A DNA stretch of 64,000 nt from NCBI RefSeq assembly GCF_029589435.1, contig NZ_JARRAG010000001.1:734808-798807 (forward strand). Direction: 5' to 3'. The stretch is from Paludisphaera mucosa. Lineage in GTDB: Bacteria; Planctomycetota; Planctomycetia; Isosphaerales; Isosphaeraceae. Below the pieces are notes generated by a model. It was not told the origin of the DNA and did not search any database. It saw only the letters and a list, made by a program, of their open reading frames with translations. Below, piece after piece: positions 36,725 to 46,439 of the stretch (the first letter of the stretch is position 1; every line of letters begins with the position of its first letter). A program made the position numbers and the translations under genes.

Positions 36725-38380
36725 TCACGGGTCCGGCGACACCGCTTTCCGCAAGAGCCCGGCCGCGAGGGCCCCGGCCGCCGCGATCGCCGCCAGGGTC
36801 GTCAGGGCGACGCCCGCCAGGTGGCTCTCGACGCCCGTGTGGAGCAGGCTCCAGATGAGCTGGCTGATCGTCGACACGCCCGGCGGCGTCAGCAGGTTCG
36901 TCGCCGGCAGCTCGCCCAGGCCGAGCACGAACGCCGTCGCCCACGCGGCCGGCGACGCCCGCCGCGTGAGCGGCAGCGCCACGCGCAGCACCCGCGAGGC
37001 CGGCCCCCAGCCGTCGACGGCCGCGGCGTCGAGCGCCTCGTCGGGCAGGCCCCGCAGAGCGGGCCAGAGGATCAGGACCGCGTAGGGGAGCGTCCGCGCG
37101 GCCATCCCCAGCACGAGGATCGCCGGCGCGTCGTAGATCCGGTCGATCGACCGATAAGCCAGCATCAGGGCCATCCCCGCCACCGGCCCCGGCGCGGCGA
37201 GCGTCAGGGCGACGGTCATGAGCGCGATGGCCCGCCAGGTCCGCGAGGTCCGACCCATCCAGCAGAGGCCCCAGGCCAGCGCGACCACGAACGTCGCCGC
37301 GGCCGCCGCCAGGATCGCGCTCGTGACGAGCGGCTCGCGGCATTCCTCGGCCGCCGATCGCAGCGTGCCCAGGAATCCCGCGAGCGACCAGGAAGGGGGC
37401 GAGCCGAGCCGAGCGCGGCCGCCGACGCGGCCGGCGCGCCAGACGAGGCTGTAGAGCGGCAAGGCCATCAGGTCGCCGAGCGCCGCGACCACGACCACGC
37501 CCAGGGGGATCCGCCATCGGCCCAGGCGCCAGGTCTTCGACCGTCCGAAGGCCGTGGCCAGCTTCGCGGGGGCGTCGCGCGCCAGCAGGCGGGCGACGAG
37601 GAAGATGGCGACGCCCAGGATCAGGAGCGGCGGCAGCGCCGTCGACGCAGCGCCGGCCGGTCCGCGGCCGAGGGAGAACTGGACGTACGCCTCCTCGGCG
37701 TAGGTGCGGACTTGCAAGAGGTCCGTCACCGTCATGTCTCCGGCGGCGAGCACGGCCACGGCGATCGCGGCGGCGGCGATCGCGCCCAGGCTGCGCCGGA
37801 GGGTGACGGTCCAGATCACCCGCCGGGCCGGCATGTCCAGCAGGGCCGATTCCTCAAGCTCGGGCTCGACCAGGCGCAGGCCCACGCCCGACAGCAGGAC
37901 GACCCAGGGCAGGGCGGCCAGGGCCGAGACCACGATCACGCCCGGCCGGCCGATCAGGAACGGCCGCACGCCGAACGCCTGCATCCGGCCGGCGTCGCCG
38001 AACGCGCCCAGCCAGGCCGTCGCGTGCAGCGGCAGGGGGACGAACAAGGCCAGACCGAGCGCGGCCAGCAGGGGGCCACGGCCCCAGACGTCCGTGCGAA
38101 AGAGCAGCAAGGCCAGCGCCACGCCCATCGGCAGCGCCAGGGCCTCCGTCCCCGCGACCACGATCAGCGTCTCCAGCGCCAGCCGGGCCGGCCGGGCGAG
38201 CCCGCCGGTCTCGGCCGCGACGGCCGCCGTCGCCGCGGGGTCGAGCGAAGTCCCGGGGGCGCCGTCGCCCGTCGTCGGCCGCGCCGCTTCGAGGATCGTC
38301 GCCGCCAGCGGCCAGAAGACGAGCAGGGCGAGCCCGGCGAGGACCAGCACGCCCGCGAGCCGCCCCGGCCGATCCCTCAC
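36725..38380 (-). CDS. Two-domain ABC transporter permease, iron(III)/thiamine type
   Basis: 551 residues, about 12 helices in two BPD_transp_1 domains. Each half carries an EAA-like loop: EESALLDMPARRVIWTVTL in the first and EALDAAAVDGWGPASRVLRV in the second. This fused-permease plan is that of FbpB/SfuB/ThiP-type importers. No substrate-binding protein or ATPase is encoded nearby, so the ligand is unknown. Its start ATG overlaps the stop of the isomerase gene by four bases, so translation is coupled. Confidence 0.88.
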   Translation of the reverse strand: MRDRPGRLAGVLVLAGLALLVFWPLAATILEAARPTTGDGAPGTSLDPAATAAVAAETGGLARPARLALETLIVVAGTEALALPMGVALALLLFRTDVWGRGPLLAALGLALFVPLPLHATAWLGAFGDAGRMQAFGVRPFLIGRPGVIVVSALAALPWVVLLSGVGLRLVEPELEESALLDMPARRVIWTVTLRRSLGAIAAAAIAVAVLAAGDMTVTDLLQVRTYAEEAYVQFSLGRGPAGAASTALPPLLILGVAIFLVARLLARDAPAKLATAFGRSKTWRLGRWRIPLGVVVVAALGDLMALPLYSLVWRAGRVGGRARLGSPPSWSLAGFLGTLRSAAEECREPLVTSAILAAAAATFVVALAWGLCWMGRTSRTWRAIALMTVALTLAAPGPVAGMALMLAYRSIDRIYDAPAILVLGMAARTLPYAVLILWPALRGLPDEALDAAAVDGWGPASRVLRVALPLTRRASPAAWATAFVLGLGELPATNLLTPPGVSTISQLIWSLLHTGVESHLAGVALTTLAAIAAAGALAAGLLRKAVSPDP

Positions 38381-39201
38381 GGCCGCAGGCCGGCGTCGCG
38401 CATCAGGGCGGCCGTCCCGTCATACGCTTCCTCGACCCACTCGACGATCCGCTCGGGGTCGGGCGAGTATTCCAGCTCGATCGACACGACCACGTCGTCG
38501 ATCCCCAGCGCCTTGATCGCGTCGAGATAGGGCGGGAAGTCGACGACTCCCCGTCCGGGGGGCAGGTCGCCGTGGACCTTGCCGTCGCAGTCGGAGATGT
38601 GCACGTGGGCCACGCGTCCCCGCAGGGCCTCGATCGACGACGGGGGTTGGTTCGACAGGACGAGGTGCGAGATGTCGACGTTCGCCTTCACCGCCGGCCG
38701 ATCCACGTCGGCCAGGAACCGGGCCATGCTCGGCACGTCGTTGAGCAGCGACATCGCGAACGGCTCCAGCTCCAGGGCGATCTCCAGGCCGAGCCCGGCC
38801 GCGTGGTCGCCCAGCTCCTGCAGGCGGCGGACGCCGATCGCCCACTGCTCGGCGGGCGGGATGACCTCCTTCTGCCAGATGTACTCGCCGATCACCAGCA
38901 GGACGTTCTTCGCCTCAAGCTCGTACGCGAAGTCGAGGTAGGCCCGGACGCGGTCCGCGTGGAAGCGCTGGACGCTGGGGTTGAAGTCGACGAGGCCGAC
39001 GGCCACGCACGGCAGGCTCACGATGGGCAGCCCGGCCCGGGCGCACTCGGTGCGGATCAGCCGCCGCTCGCGGGCGTCGAGGTCGAGCGGGTCGGCGAAG
39101 ACGTCGATGCAGTCGAAGCCGATCTCGCGGGTCTTGCGGATGCCGAAGGCCGTGCCCCGGCCCGCCTGCACCCACGCCGAATTGATCAGGCCGAGCCTCA
39201 T
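38377..39201 (-). CDS. Sugar phosphate isomerase/epimerase family TIM barrel
   Basis: 274 residues, xylose-isomerase-like AP endonuclease 2 superfamily. Metal-ligand segments are visible in order: ALELEPF, NVDISHL, HVHISDCDGKVH and SIELEYS. LINSAWVQAGRGTAFGIRKT at the N-terminus leads into the first barrel strands. Family members isomerise or epimerise small sugars or hydroxy-acids; the substrate is not readable. It overlaps both neighbours by four bases: the histidine kinase before it and the permease after it. Confidence 0.9.
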   Translation of the reverse strand: MRLGLINSAWVQAGRGTAFGIRKTREIGFDCIDVFADPLDLDARERRLIRTECARAGLPIVSLPCVAVGLVDFNPSVQRFHADRVRAYLDFAYELEAKNVLLVIGEYIWQKEVIPPAEQWAIGVRRLQELGDHAAGLGLEIALELEPFAMSLLNDVPSMARFLADVDRPAVKANVDISHLVLSNQPPSSIEALRGRVAHVHISDCDGKVHGDLPPGRGVVDFPPYLDAIKALGIDDVVVSIELEYSPDPERIVEWVEEAYDGTAALMRDAGLRP

Positions 39202-40844
39202 GACGACGAACCTCCGGGCGGCGACTTCCGGAACGACGGGCCGTCGCGACCGGTCGCGTGCGCGGCCGCGGGCGTCGGGGCCGGGGGGACGCGCTCCTCG
39301 ACCACGGGCCGCGCGCCGTCGCCGGGCGGGCCGCCCGCGGACGTCGCCAGGTTGCTGTAGGGCGAGCGCGAGGGCTCGATGGGCATGTGGATGGAGAAGC
39401 ACGAGCCGTAGCCGACCGTCGACTGCACCTCGATCCGGCCGTTGTGCTCGATCACGATCCCGTAGCTGATCGAGAGCCCGAGGCCGGTCCCCTGGCCCAG
39501 GGGCTTGGTGGTGAAGAACGGGTCGAAGATGCGGTCGCGGATCTCGGGCCGGATGCCGCAGCCGTTGTCGTCGATGTCGACGCGCACGCCCAGGGAGTCG
39601 GCCTCGGTCTCGGTCCGCACCGTCACCTGGCCGTTCTCGCCGCAGGCGTCGATCGCGTTCGTCAGCAGGTTGAGGATCACCTGGTGGATCCGCGCGGCGC
39701 GGCAGCGGACGGCCGGCAGCGCGCCCAGGTCCATCACGATCTGCACGCCCTTCTTCCGCGCGTAGCCCTTCACCATGTTGATCGACGACTCGATGCCGGG
39801 GTTGAGGTCGACCTCGTTCCACTCGCCCTCGTCGACCCGGGCGAACAGCCGCAGCTCCTTGACGATCCGCTCGATCCGCCGCAGCCCCTCGCGGGTGCGC
39901 TCGATCAGCCGGGGGAAGTTCTCCAGGCAGTACGCGAGGTCGGTCCGCTCGGAAATCCGCGCGATCTCGGCGGCGAGCTCGGGGTCGCGATGCTCGGCCG
40001 CGACGTGGTCCTCGTGGAAGATCTCGACCAGCCGCAGGAGGTCGCGCAGGTCGCGTTCCAGGACCGCGACGTTGTTGCTGACGAAGGCCAGGGGGTTGTT
40101 GATCTCGTGGGCGACGCCGGCCACGAGCTGGCCGAGGCTGGCGAGCTTCTCGTTCTGGACGAGCAGGCTCTGGGCCTGCTTGAGCTTCTCGTGCGCCTGG
40201 TGCTCCGAGCGGGCCAGGCCCTCCAGCTCGACGTTCTTCTCGCGGAGCTGCTCCTCGGCGCGGATGCGGGCGGTCACGTCCCAGAAGATCGCCTGTGTGC
40301 CGATCAGGCCGCCGTCGGCCGCGTAGAGCGGCGCCTTCATGACCTGGACGTGCAGCGTCTCGCCGCGGGGCGTGACGTGCTGCTCGATCACATCGAGCAC
40401 GCGGCCGGAATCGGCCACCCGGCGGTCGTCGATGCGATACTTCTCGGCGAGCGCCTTCGGGAAGAAGTCGTAGTCGGTCTTGCCCAGGATCTCCTCGCGC
40501 GTGTAGCCCAGCTCGTTGCAGAAGCGCTGGTTGGCGAAGGTGAATCGGCCGTCGAGGTCCTTGCGGAGGAACGACTGGGGCAGGGTCTCGACGAGCGAGT
40601 GGTAGACGGCCTCGGTCTCGCGGGTCGCCCGCTCGGCCTGCGTCCGCCGCTCGGCCTCGTCGGTGGTCTTGGTGGCCAGGGCCCCGAGCCGGGCCCGCAG
40701 GCGGAGGGCGTAGGCGATCGCGCCCAGGGCCGCGAGGCCCGCGGCGATCGCCAGGCTCAGCGGCGCGGGGCCGGCCTCCAGCGCGGCGGAGGCCGCCAGC
40801 AGGGTCGGCCCGTCCAGTCGTTCCACCGAGAGCACCGTTTCCAT
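39198..40844 (-). CDS. PAS-domain sensor histidine kinase
   Basis: 548 residues. A single N-terminal hydrophobic helix (about 27-50), a PAS domain at about 80-193 ([20 protein letters not shown], with a following PAC segment), a coiled coil to 235, then the kinase core: phospho-acceptor His246 in [13 protein letters not shown]-box NLLTNAIDA (392-400), G1 DNGCG (426-430), F-box [10 protein letters not shown] and G2 GTGLGLS (452-458). The C-terminal 55 residues are Pro/Ser-rich. No response regulator is in the window, so it is an orphan kinase. It is coupled to the isomerase gene by an ATGA overlap. Confidence 0.93.
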   Translation of the reverse strand: METVLSVERLDGPTLLAASAALEAGPAPLSLAIAAGLAALGAIAYALRLRARLGALATKTTDEAERRTQAERATRETEAVYHSLVETLPQSFLRKDLDGRFTFANQRFCNELGYTREEILGKTDYDFFPKALAEKYRIDDRRVADSGRVLDVIEQHVTPRGETLHVQVMKAPLYAADGGLIGTQAIFWDVTARIRAEEQLREKNVELEGLARSEHQAHEKLKQAQSLLVQNEKLASLGQLVAGVAHEINNPLAFVSNNVAVLERDLRDLLRLVEIFHEDHVAAEHRDPELAAEIARISERTDLAYCLENFPRLIERTREGLRRIERIVKELRLFARVDEGEWNEVDLNPGIESSINMVKGYARKKGVQIVMDLGALPAVRCRAARIHQVILNLLTNAIDACGENGQVTVRTETEADSLGVRVDIDDNGCGIRPEIRDRIFDPFFTTKPLGQGTGLGLSISYGIVIEHNGRIEVQSTVGYGSCFSIHMPIEPSRSPYSNLATSAGGPPGDGARPVVEERVPPAPTPAAAHATGRDGPSFRKSPPGGSSS

Positions 40845-40912
40845 TCGAGGAAAACTCGTCCAGAAGTCCGGCGAAGGACGCCCGGGGCTCGCACGACCGA
40901 TCTCAACACATC

Positions 40913-42019
40913 TTATCCGCCCCATCCCGCGAACGATACCACGCGGTGCTCGGTCGCGGCGGCCAGGACGGCCTCGCAGAGCGCGATCGTCTTGAGGTTG
41001 TCCCGCCCGGAGACGTCGGGCTCCGTCCCCGTCTCGATCGCGATCAGGAGCCCGGCCATCGTGCCGGCGAAGGCGTCCGGGAACCAAGCCTCGGGCCAGC
41101 GCGGGCGACGCCAGGCGCCGCCGTCGGCCGTCGTGCTGTAGTCGATCGTGCTGGGCTGCTTTCGGGGCCACGAGGGCCAGCCGATCGACCCCAGGGCCAG
41201 GCCCCCGGTCCCCTCGAACCGCCAGCGGACGCCGAGGTCCGCGGCCGACCCCTCGCGCGCCGGGCCCGCCCAGACGTCGTCCCAGCATGAGCCGCGGGCG
41301 CCGTCGGCGTACTCCAGGATCACCAGGTTGAGGCCGTCGACGTGCGGGAATTTCGTCCGCGGGTCGGGCCGGGTGCTGGCGAGGACCCGTTCGGGGTCGC
41401 CCAGCCAGTAGCGCATCGTGTCGAGGTGGTGGATGCTCATGATGAACGTCGAGAGCGACCGGCCGTCGCGGGCCCAGGGCATCCAGTGCGGGATCGCCCG
41501 CAGCTCGATCGTGGCCAGCACCGGGTCGCCCAGGGCGCGACGATCGAGGAGCCGGCGCAGGGCGCGGACCGAGTGGTCGTAGCGCATGTTCTGGTTGACC
41601 TGCAGGGCGATCCCCGCCTCGTCGCAGGCTTCGACCAGCTCGCGGGCCTCGGCCAGCGAGAGGGCCAGCGGCTTCTGCGCCAGGATCCCCTTGACCTTGC
41701 GGGGATGGGCGACGATCCGCCGCATCACCTCGGGCTGCTCGGCCGGCGGCACGGCGACGTCGACGACCTCGATCGCGGGGTCGTCGAGCATGGCTTCGAG
41801 CGTCGTATAGACCCGGGGCGCCCCGCGCAGGGCGGCGACCTCGCGGGCCGTCGACTCGGTTCGCGACGTGATCGCCGAGGCCGGGAAGCCGGCGTCGCGA
41901 TAGGACGGCAGGTGGCAGTCGCGGACGATGAAGCCCGCCCCCACGACGCCGATCCCCCAGTCGCGACGCGTGGGCAGTTCCGGCAGGTGGGCCCGCGCGT
42001 CGAGCAAGTCGTCGGTCAT
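40913..42019 (-). CDS. Gfo/Idh/MocA family oxidoreductase
   Basis: 368 residues. The N-terminus has a Rossmann fold (WGIGVVGAGFIVRDCHLPSY) with the AQKPLALS variant of the EKP motif and LQVNQNMRYDHSVRAL; HHLDTMRYWLG is the conserved catalytic-region His segment of the family. NAD(P)-dependent enzymes of this family act on myo-inositol, sugars or related polyols and are abundant in planctomycetes. It is 68 bases upstream of the histidine kinase and on the same strand. Confidence 0.93.
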   Translation of the reverse strand: MTDDLLDARAHLPELPTRRDWGIGVVGAGFIVRDCHLPSYRDAGFPASAITSRTESTAREVAALRGAPRVYTTLEAMLDDPAIEVVDVAVPPAEQPEVMRRIVAHPRKVKGILAQKPLALSLAEARELVEACDEAGIALQVNQNMRYDHSVRALRRLLDRRALGDPVLATIELRAIPHWMPWARDGRSLSTFIMSIHHLDTMRYWLGDPERVLASTRPDPRTKFPHVDGLNLVILEYADGARGSCWDDVWAGPAREGSAADLGVRWRFEGTGGLALGSIGWPSWPRKQPSTIDYSTTADGGAWRRPRWPEAWFPDAFAGTMAGLLIAIETGTEPDVSGRDNLKTIALCEAVLAAATEHRVVSFAGWGG

Positions 42020-42061
42020 GGCGAAGGTCCGGGACGCGTCGGGAGGCCGGCGACGCGAACC

Positions 42062-42982
42062 TCACGCCGCCTCGACCGCACGATGAACCGCACCCGTTGA
42101 TACATCGTCGGCGACGGCCGCGTCCAGGGGGCGATGACCGGAAGCCACGTCCGCGCCCGCATCCAGGGGCCGGAACCACGCGCGGAACTCGGCCTCCGTC
42201 GCCCCCCGGACGATGGCGCGATGCACCCTCGCCGCGGCCAGGAACGGGGCGAGGACCGCCATCGTCGCGACGCCCCCGCGCCAGGACGCGTCCCACGCCG
42301 CCGGTGCGACCGCCGCCAGGCCGGCCACGCCCGTCAGCCCGAGCAGGACGACGTGCGGCTCGCACGCCTTGTACGCCGGGTAAGTCAGCACGCCCAGCCC
42401 CCGTCGCGGCCAGCCCGGCGGAGGAGCCGGACGGCCTCCCGAACCGCCGTCGACGCGATAGCTTCTCGCGGTGCTCTTGAGCCGCTGGACGAACGCCTTG
42501 TAGCGACAGTCGTTGTGCAGGCCCAGCAGGGCCCAGCCGACCGCGATCGCGAAGCCGGCCGCCGCCCAGGCGACCTCGCCGGTGCGCACGGCCAGGCCGA
42601 AGCCCAGGGCGAAGCCGACCGCCATGTTCTGGACGTGGTGCATCAGGTAATCGAAATACACCCCGTCGAGGCTCGCGGAGCCCCGCCAGCGGGCGACCTG
42701 GCCGTCGACGTGGTCGAGCCAGAACGCCAGCCAGAGGAATCCGACCCCGACGGCGAAGCCCCGGCGATCGCCCGTGGCGACGGCCGCCGCGCCGGCCAGG
42801 CCGGCGAGCAGGGCCGCCGACGTCACCTGATGGGCCGACGCCCCCCATCGCACGGCCGCCCAGGTGCCGTACACGGCCGACGGCCGCGCGACGCGGCGGG
42901 CGAGCCAGTTGCCGATCTCGCGATGCCGCCCCTTCTGCACGACCGCCCGCAGTTGGGCGAGCGTGGGGCGGTCGGCGCTCAT
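42062..42982 (-). CDS. CDP-alcohol phosphatidyltransferase family protein with altered active site
   Basis: 306 residues, about six membrane helices. The motif D-x2-D-G-x2-A-R-x8-G-x3-D-x3-D is present as Asp90, Asp93, Gly94, Ala97-Arg98, Gly107 and Asp111, but the last Asp, the presumed catalytic base, is His115. The family joins CDP-activated lipid or polyol headgroups to an alcohol. The start overlaps the stop of the upstream membrane glycosyltransferase by four bases, so both likely work in one envelope pathway. The His may still serve as base, or the protein may be inactive. Confidence 0.85.
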   Translation of the reverse strand: MSADRPTLAQLRAVVQKGRHREIGNWLARRVARPSAVYGTWAAVRWGASAHQVTSAALLAGLAGAAAVATGDRRGFAVGVGFLWLAFWLDHVDGQVARWRGSASLDGVYFDYLMHHVQNMAVGFALGFGLAVRTGEVAWAAAGFAIAVGWALLGLHNDCRYKAFVQRLKSTARSYRVDGGSGGRPAPPPGWPRRGLGVLTYPAYKACEPHVVLLGLTGVAGLAAVAPAAWDASWRGGVATMAVLAPFLAAARVHRAIVRGATEAEFRAWFRPLDAGADVASGHRPLDAAVADDVSTGAVHRAVEAA

Positions 42983-44865
42983 CGCGTGAGGCCCTTGGCC
43001 CCGGCCGCGCCGGTGGTCTCGCCGCCCAGCTCGTAGATCGAGTAACGGCGGACGAGGCCGTCGGGCTCGGCCAGTTCCTCGTTGTAGAGCGGCCGGTGCG
43101 ACGCCAGCCAGGGGGCCAGCAGCTCGCCGAGCGTGGCGTCGAATTCGACGTCGGCCGCGCCCTGGGGCGGGCAGAGCATGACGTGCGTGTAGCCCTCGCG
43201 ACGGAGCGTTTCGACGACCTCGCGGTCGGTCTCGCCGTGCTCGCCCAGGTCGGTGCGACGGCGGTGGGCCAGCTCCATCGTGTAATCGCGGGGGATGTAG
43301 AAGCCGCGGTGGTCCTGGCCGATCACGCGGGCGTCGGGCGGCAGGTGCTCGCCGATCCAGCGGCCCACGCGGAAGGTCGGCTCGCAGCGGGCGAGGAACT
43401 GCATCGACGTCTCGGCCCCCAGCACCGAGCCCGCCGCGCGGCCCGCCCGGGTCATCGCCACGCAGGTCTCCAGGCCGAGCACGCCGACCAGGGCGATCGT
43501 CAACGCCCGCGCCGGGATCGTCGGCCGGTCGCGCCAGGTCGAGGCCAGCCAGGCGACCCCGATCGACAGCGGGCCGACCGCGATCAGCAGGAACCGCATG
43601 CTCTGGCGCTGGGTCATGCAGAGCATCAAGAAGACGTAGCCGAACATCACCAGACCCAGCACCCGCCGCGGCGCCCGCTCCAACAGCAGGGCCGGCAGGA
43701 AGAGCAGGAAGACCGGCCCGAACTGGTGCGCGAAGCTGTCGAACCGGTGCGGCTCCAGCGTCAGCGGCGCGAGCGACGTCAGCATGTTCCACGCCGTCAC
43801 CGGCAAGGGCCGCTTGATCGGGTCGAGGACCTCGTCGAGCCCCGAGCCGAACCAGGGCCGGAAGAACGGGAACACCGGGTTGCCCGTGTGGACGTAGGCC
43901 CGCAGGTACCACGCGCCGCCCGCCGCGATCAGGGCCGGGACGAACAGGGCTGAGGCCTCCAGCGCGTCGGCCCAGCCGGCCTTCAGGGCACCCTTGCGGG
44001 CGTACAGCGGCCTGAGCAGGACCCCGGCCGCGAGCATCGCGGCGAGCACCAGCGCGGGATATTTCACCCCCGCCGCCAGACCGGCGAGGACGCCGCCCAG
44101 CAACGCGGCCTTTCGGCTCGGCTCGTCGTACAGCCGCATCCAGGCCGCGAGCGCGGCCGTGCCGAACGCCGCCAGCGCGACGTCGTTCAGCGGCGCGGCC
44201 ATGCCGTTGGTGACCGCCGGGACGAGCAGGGCCCCCGCGCCGGCCCACCACGCGCGGTTGCCCAGCGTCGGCCGCGCGAGGGCCGTCACGTTCGCGGCCA
44301 TCGCCAGGCCGAGCATCCACTGCAGGCATCGGCAGGCGATCGGCCCCCGGAACGCCAGGGCGACCAGGTAGAGCATCTCGGTCGTCAACGGGTAGATCGT
44401 CTCGTGCAGGTCGGGGTCGAAGACGGCCGAGCCCTGCATCAGGAAGACTTTCGGCACCTGCAGATGGTAGCACAGGGCGTCGCCGTCCATCACCGGCGCG
44501 AGCGACGAGATCGCCGTCGCCGCGATCGTGGCGACCAGGAAAACCCGCATCAATCGGTCGACGCCCGTCGCGGCCGCCTCGCCGCCCCGGCCGGGTACGC
44601 CCGCCAGCTCCGCGACCAGGCGGATCCCGGTCAGCAAGCCGATCTCCGCGACGACCGCGAGCATCACCGCGAGCCCCACCGCGTTGAGCGCGTGGAACTG
44701 CCCGAGGAGCAGGGCGGCCAGCGCGACGAGCCCCGCCCCCAGCGGGAAGGCGAGCCCGAACCGGTCGACCGGGTGCGCGGGGGCGAGGTCGAATCGCCGG
44801 AGGATCCACGCTCCGAGACCGGTCGCGAGGAGCGTCAGCAGCAGGGCGAAGCCGAGGTCCAGCAT
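42979..44865 (-). CDS. Membrane glycosyltransferase of the GT39/ArnT-PMT type
   Basis: 628 residues with about a dozen membrane helices and a C-terminal soluble domain of about 120 residues. MDGDALCYHLQVPKVFLMQG after the first helices holds the acidic GT39-type motif, followed by DLHETIYPLTTEML, which is the usual periplasmic loop. GT39 enzymes transfer a sugar from a polyprenyl-phosphate donor to lipid or protein in the periplasm. It overlaps the CDP-alcohol transferase start by four bases and lies 42 bases behind the methyltransferase on the same strand. Confidence 0.8.
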   Translation of the reverse strand: MLDLGFALLLTLLATGLGAWILRRFDLAPAHPVDRFGLAFPLGAGLVALAALLLGQFHALNAVGLAVMLAVVAEIGLLTGIRLVAELAGVPGRGGEAAATGVDRLMRVFLVATIAATAISSLAPVMDGDALCYHLQVPKVFLMQGSAVFDPDLHETIYPLTTEMLYLVALAFRGPIACRCLQWMLGLAMAANVTALARPTLGNRAWWAGAGALLVPAVTNGMAAPLNDVALAAFGTAALAAWMRLYDEPSRKAALLGGVLAGLAAGVKYPALVLAAMLAAGVLLRPLYARKGALKAGWADALEASALFVPALIAAGGAWYLRAYVHTGNPVFPFFRPWFGSGLDEVLDPIKRPLPVTAWNMLTSLAPLTLEPHRFDSFAHQFGPVFLLFLPALLLERAPRRVLGLVMFGYVFLMLCMTQRQSMRFLLIAVGPLSIGVAWLASTWRDRPTIPARALTIALVGVLGLETCVAMTRAGRAAGSVLGAETSMQFLARCEPTFRVGRWIGEHLPPDARVIGQDHRGFYIPRDYTMELAHRRRTDLGEHGETDREVVETLRREGYTHVMLCPPQGAADVEFDATLGELLAPWLASHRPLYNEELAEPDGLVRRYSIYELGGETTGAAGAKGLTR

Positions 44866-44907
44866 GCCGGGTTCACCAGGATGGGGGGAGGGGGGATTGC
44901 GTCAGGG

Positions 44908-45630
44908 TCAACCGTCGAGGCGCACCACGCAGAACTGCGAGGTCTGGGCGTCGGCGTCCACCGGGATCGGGCCGACCTCGGCGATGCGACGCCCCTCGGC
45001 GCGGTACCACGCGGCCGTGTCGTAGCCGTAGCGGTTGTAGCTGAGGTTCATCTCCTCGTTGTGCGCGGCGAACCGGCGCGCGACGCGGACGACCTCGCGG
45101 CGGATGCGGTCGGCGACCTCGGGCGGGTTGTGCAGGATCACCGCCGAGGTCACCACCATGTCGAACGAACCGTCGGCGAACGGCAGCCGGTCGCCCCGGC
45201 CCAGGAACAGGTCGACGCCGTCGACGCCGTCCAGGAACCCGCGGGCGCAGCCGAGCTGCGTGGGGCTGAAGTCCAGGCCCGCCAGGGGCGCCTCGATCCG
45301 CTCGCGGAGCGCGAAGAGCAGCTTGCCGTAGCCGCAGCCGACTTCCAGGACGGACGTCGGGCGATAGGCCGCCAGCCGGCCGGCGATCCACTCGGCGCGG
45401 AGCGTCCGGGCGACCTGCCCTTCCTGCTCGCGGAAGTAGTCGGCCCCGCCGCGGAGGGTCCAGTAGCGGCGGGGGTCGGCGTAGATCAGACGGCGCTTCC
45501 ACGAGGGCCAGCGGCCGCTCGTGCGCCGCAGGGCCTTGTGCCAGGCGTAGCCCGCCCCCCTCGTCCGCAAGGCCCGCCAGGCGCGGAGCGGCAGGGGGGG
45601 CTCGGCGGTGATCGTCGTATCCATGGGCAT
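44908..45630 (-). CDS. Class I SAM-dependent methyltransferase
   Basis: 240 residues. Motif I VLEVGCGYGKLLFAL binds AdoMet, GLDFSPTQLGCARG is motif II, and VVTSAVILHNPPEVADRIRR is motif post-II/III, all Methyltransf_11-like. ADYFREQEGQVARTLRAEWI precedes the fold. The start MPMDTT is 1-3 codons ambiguous. It is the first gene of the long minus-strand run with a glycosyltransferase and a lipid phosphotransferase, so it may modify a glycolipid, but that is inference. Confidence 0.9.
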   Translation of the reverse strand: MPMDTTITAEPPLPLRAWRALRTRGAGYAWHKALRRTSGRWPSWKRRLIYADPRRYWTLRGGADYFREQEGQVARTLRAEWIAGRLAAYRPTSVLEVGCGYGKLLFALRERIEAPLAGLDFSPTQLGCARGFLDGVDGVDLFLGRGDRLPFADGSFDMVVTSAVILHNPPEVADRIRREVVRVARRFAAHNEEMNLSYNRYGYDTAAWYRAEGRRIAEVGPIPVDADAQTSQFCVVRLDG

Positions 45631-45700
45631 CGACCATCCCTGGTCCCGATCGGTGCGGCCCGGGGAGCGCGTCGGCCTCCCCCCGCGTTTCGCGACGCAA

Positions 45701-45715
45701 TGTACGAGAGGTACA
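45701..45715. promoter_or_regulatory. Short inverted repeat upstream of the methyltransferase
   Basis: TGTAC-GAGAG-GTACA, 71-85 bases upstream of the methyltransferase start in the divergent gap. A small dyad suits a repressor half-site pair. Confidence 0.3.
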
Positions 45716-45765
45716 AAGGAGGGTCAAGCCAAGGCGGGGCGGAAACCGATCGCGCGCGAGAGCCG

Positions 45766-45795
45766 TTTGCCGGCGGCGGCGAGCCGTCCTATACT
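45766..45795 (+). promoter_or_regulatory. Candidate promoter for the DUF2617-like gene
   Basis: TATACT (45790-45795), five of six of TATAAT, with a weak TTTGCC at 18 bases upstream, about 90 bases before the ATG at 45885. Confidence 0.4.
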
Positions 45796-45884
45796 TGGCT
45801 TCAGCATCCTTTCTCGGTTCGACGCAAGTTCGGCAGCGGATCCGCCGGGGCGATCCGGGATCGCCCGCAACGGAGGACGTGGTA

Positions 45885-46439
45885 ATGGGCGTGAGTCCCG
45901 ATGGAGCACGGGTGGCCGACAGGGCGTTCCAGGTCTTCCAGCGCGCCCTGCACCCGGAATGGTTCTCGATCCGGGCGCACGAGCGGTTCGCCCTGGGGCC
46001 GTGGGAGGCCGACGTCCGGATCGTCGAGGGGGGCCACGCCGTCGTCTTCGGCTCGCAGCAGGTCGGCCTGACCGAGGTCCTCGGCGGCCCCGAGACCTGC
46101 CTCCCCCCCGAGGGGCTGCTGCTCAACTCCCCCGTCCGCCGCGAGCGCACGACGGTCCTCCGCCCGGGAGGCCTCATGCTCTATCAGGCCTGCCTCGAAG
46201 TCGAGCGGGTCGACCTGGCCGTCTTCCGGCACCTGTGCGACGAGATGACGATCGCCTCCCGCCACGGCTGCCTCGTCCACTCCTTCCCCGCCGTCAACCG
46301 CATGGCCCCCCGGCCCGTCAGCCACATCCGGGTCGACCGCCTCGCCCGCGGCCTGTCGATCCAGACCTTCCACTCCTTCCCCGACGACCTGGCCATCCTG
46401 AGGTCCCAGTCGCTCTTCGAACTGACCGATCCCGGCTGA
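45885..46439 (+). CDS. Conserved hypothetical protein, DUF2617-like
   Basis: 184 residues, soluble, no signal. The ATG has GGAGG upstream. Recognisable segments are RALHPEWFSIRAHERFALGP, LTEVL, LVHSFP, SHIRVDR and SIQTFHSFPDDLAILRSQSLF at the end; the last is, to my memory, typical of DUF2617 proteins of planctomycetes and actinobacteria. Function unknown. It is divergent from the methyltransferase and followed by a small hairpin. Confidence 0.75.
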   Translation: MGVSPDGARVADRAFQVFQRALHPEWFSIRAHERFALGPWEADVRIVEGGHAVVFGSQQVGLTEVLGGPETCLPPEGLLLNSPVRRERTTVLRPGGLMLYQACLEVERVDLAVFRHLCDEMTIASRHGCLVHSFPAVNRMAPRPVSHIRVDRLARGLSIQTFHSFPDDLAILRSQSLFELTDPG

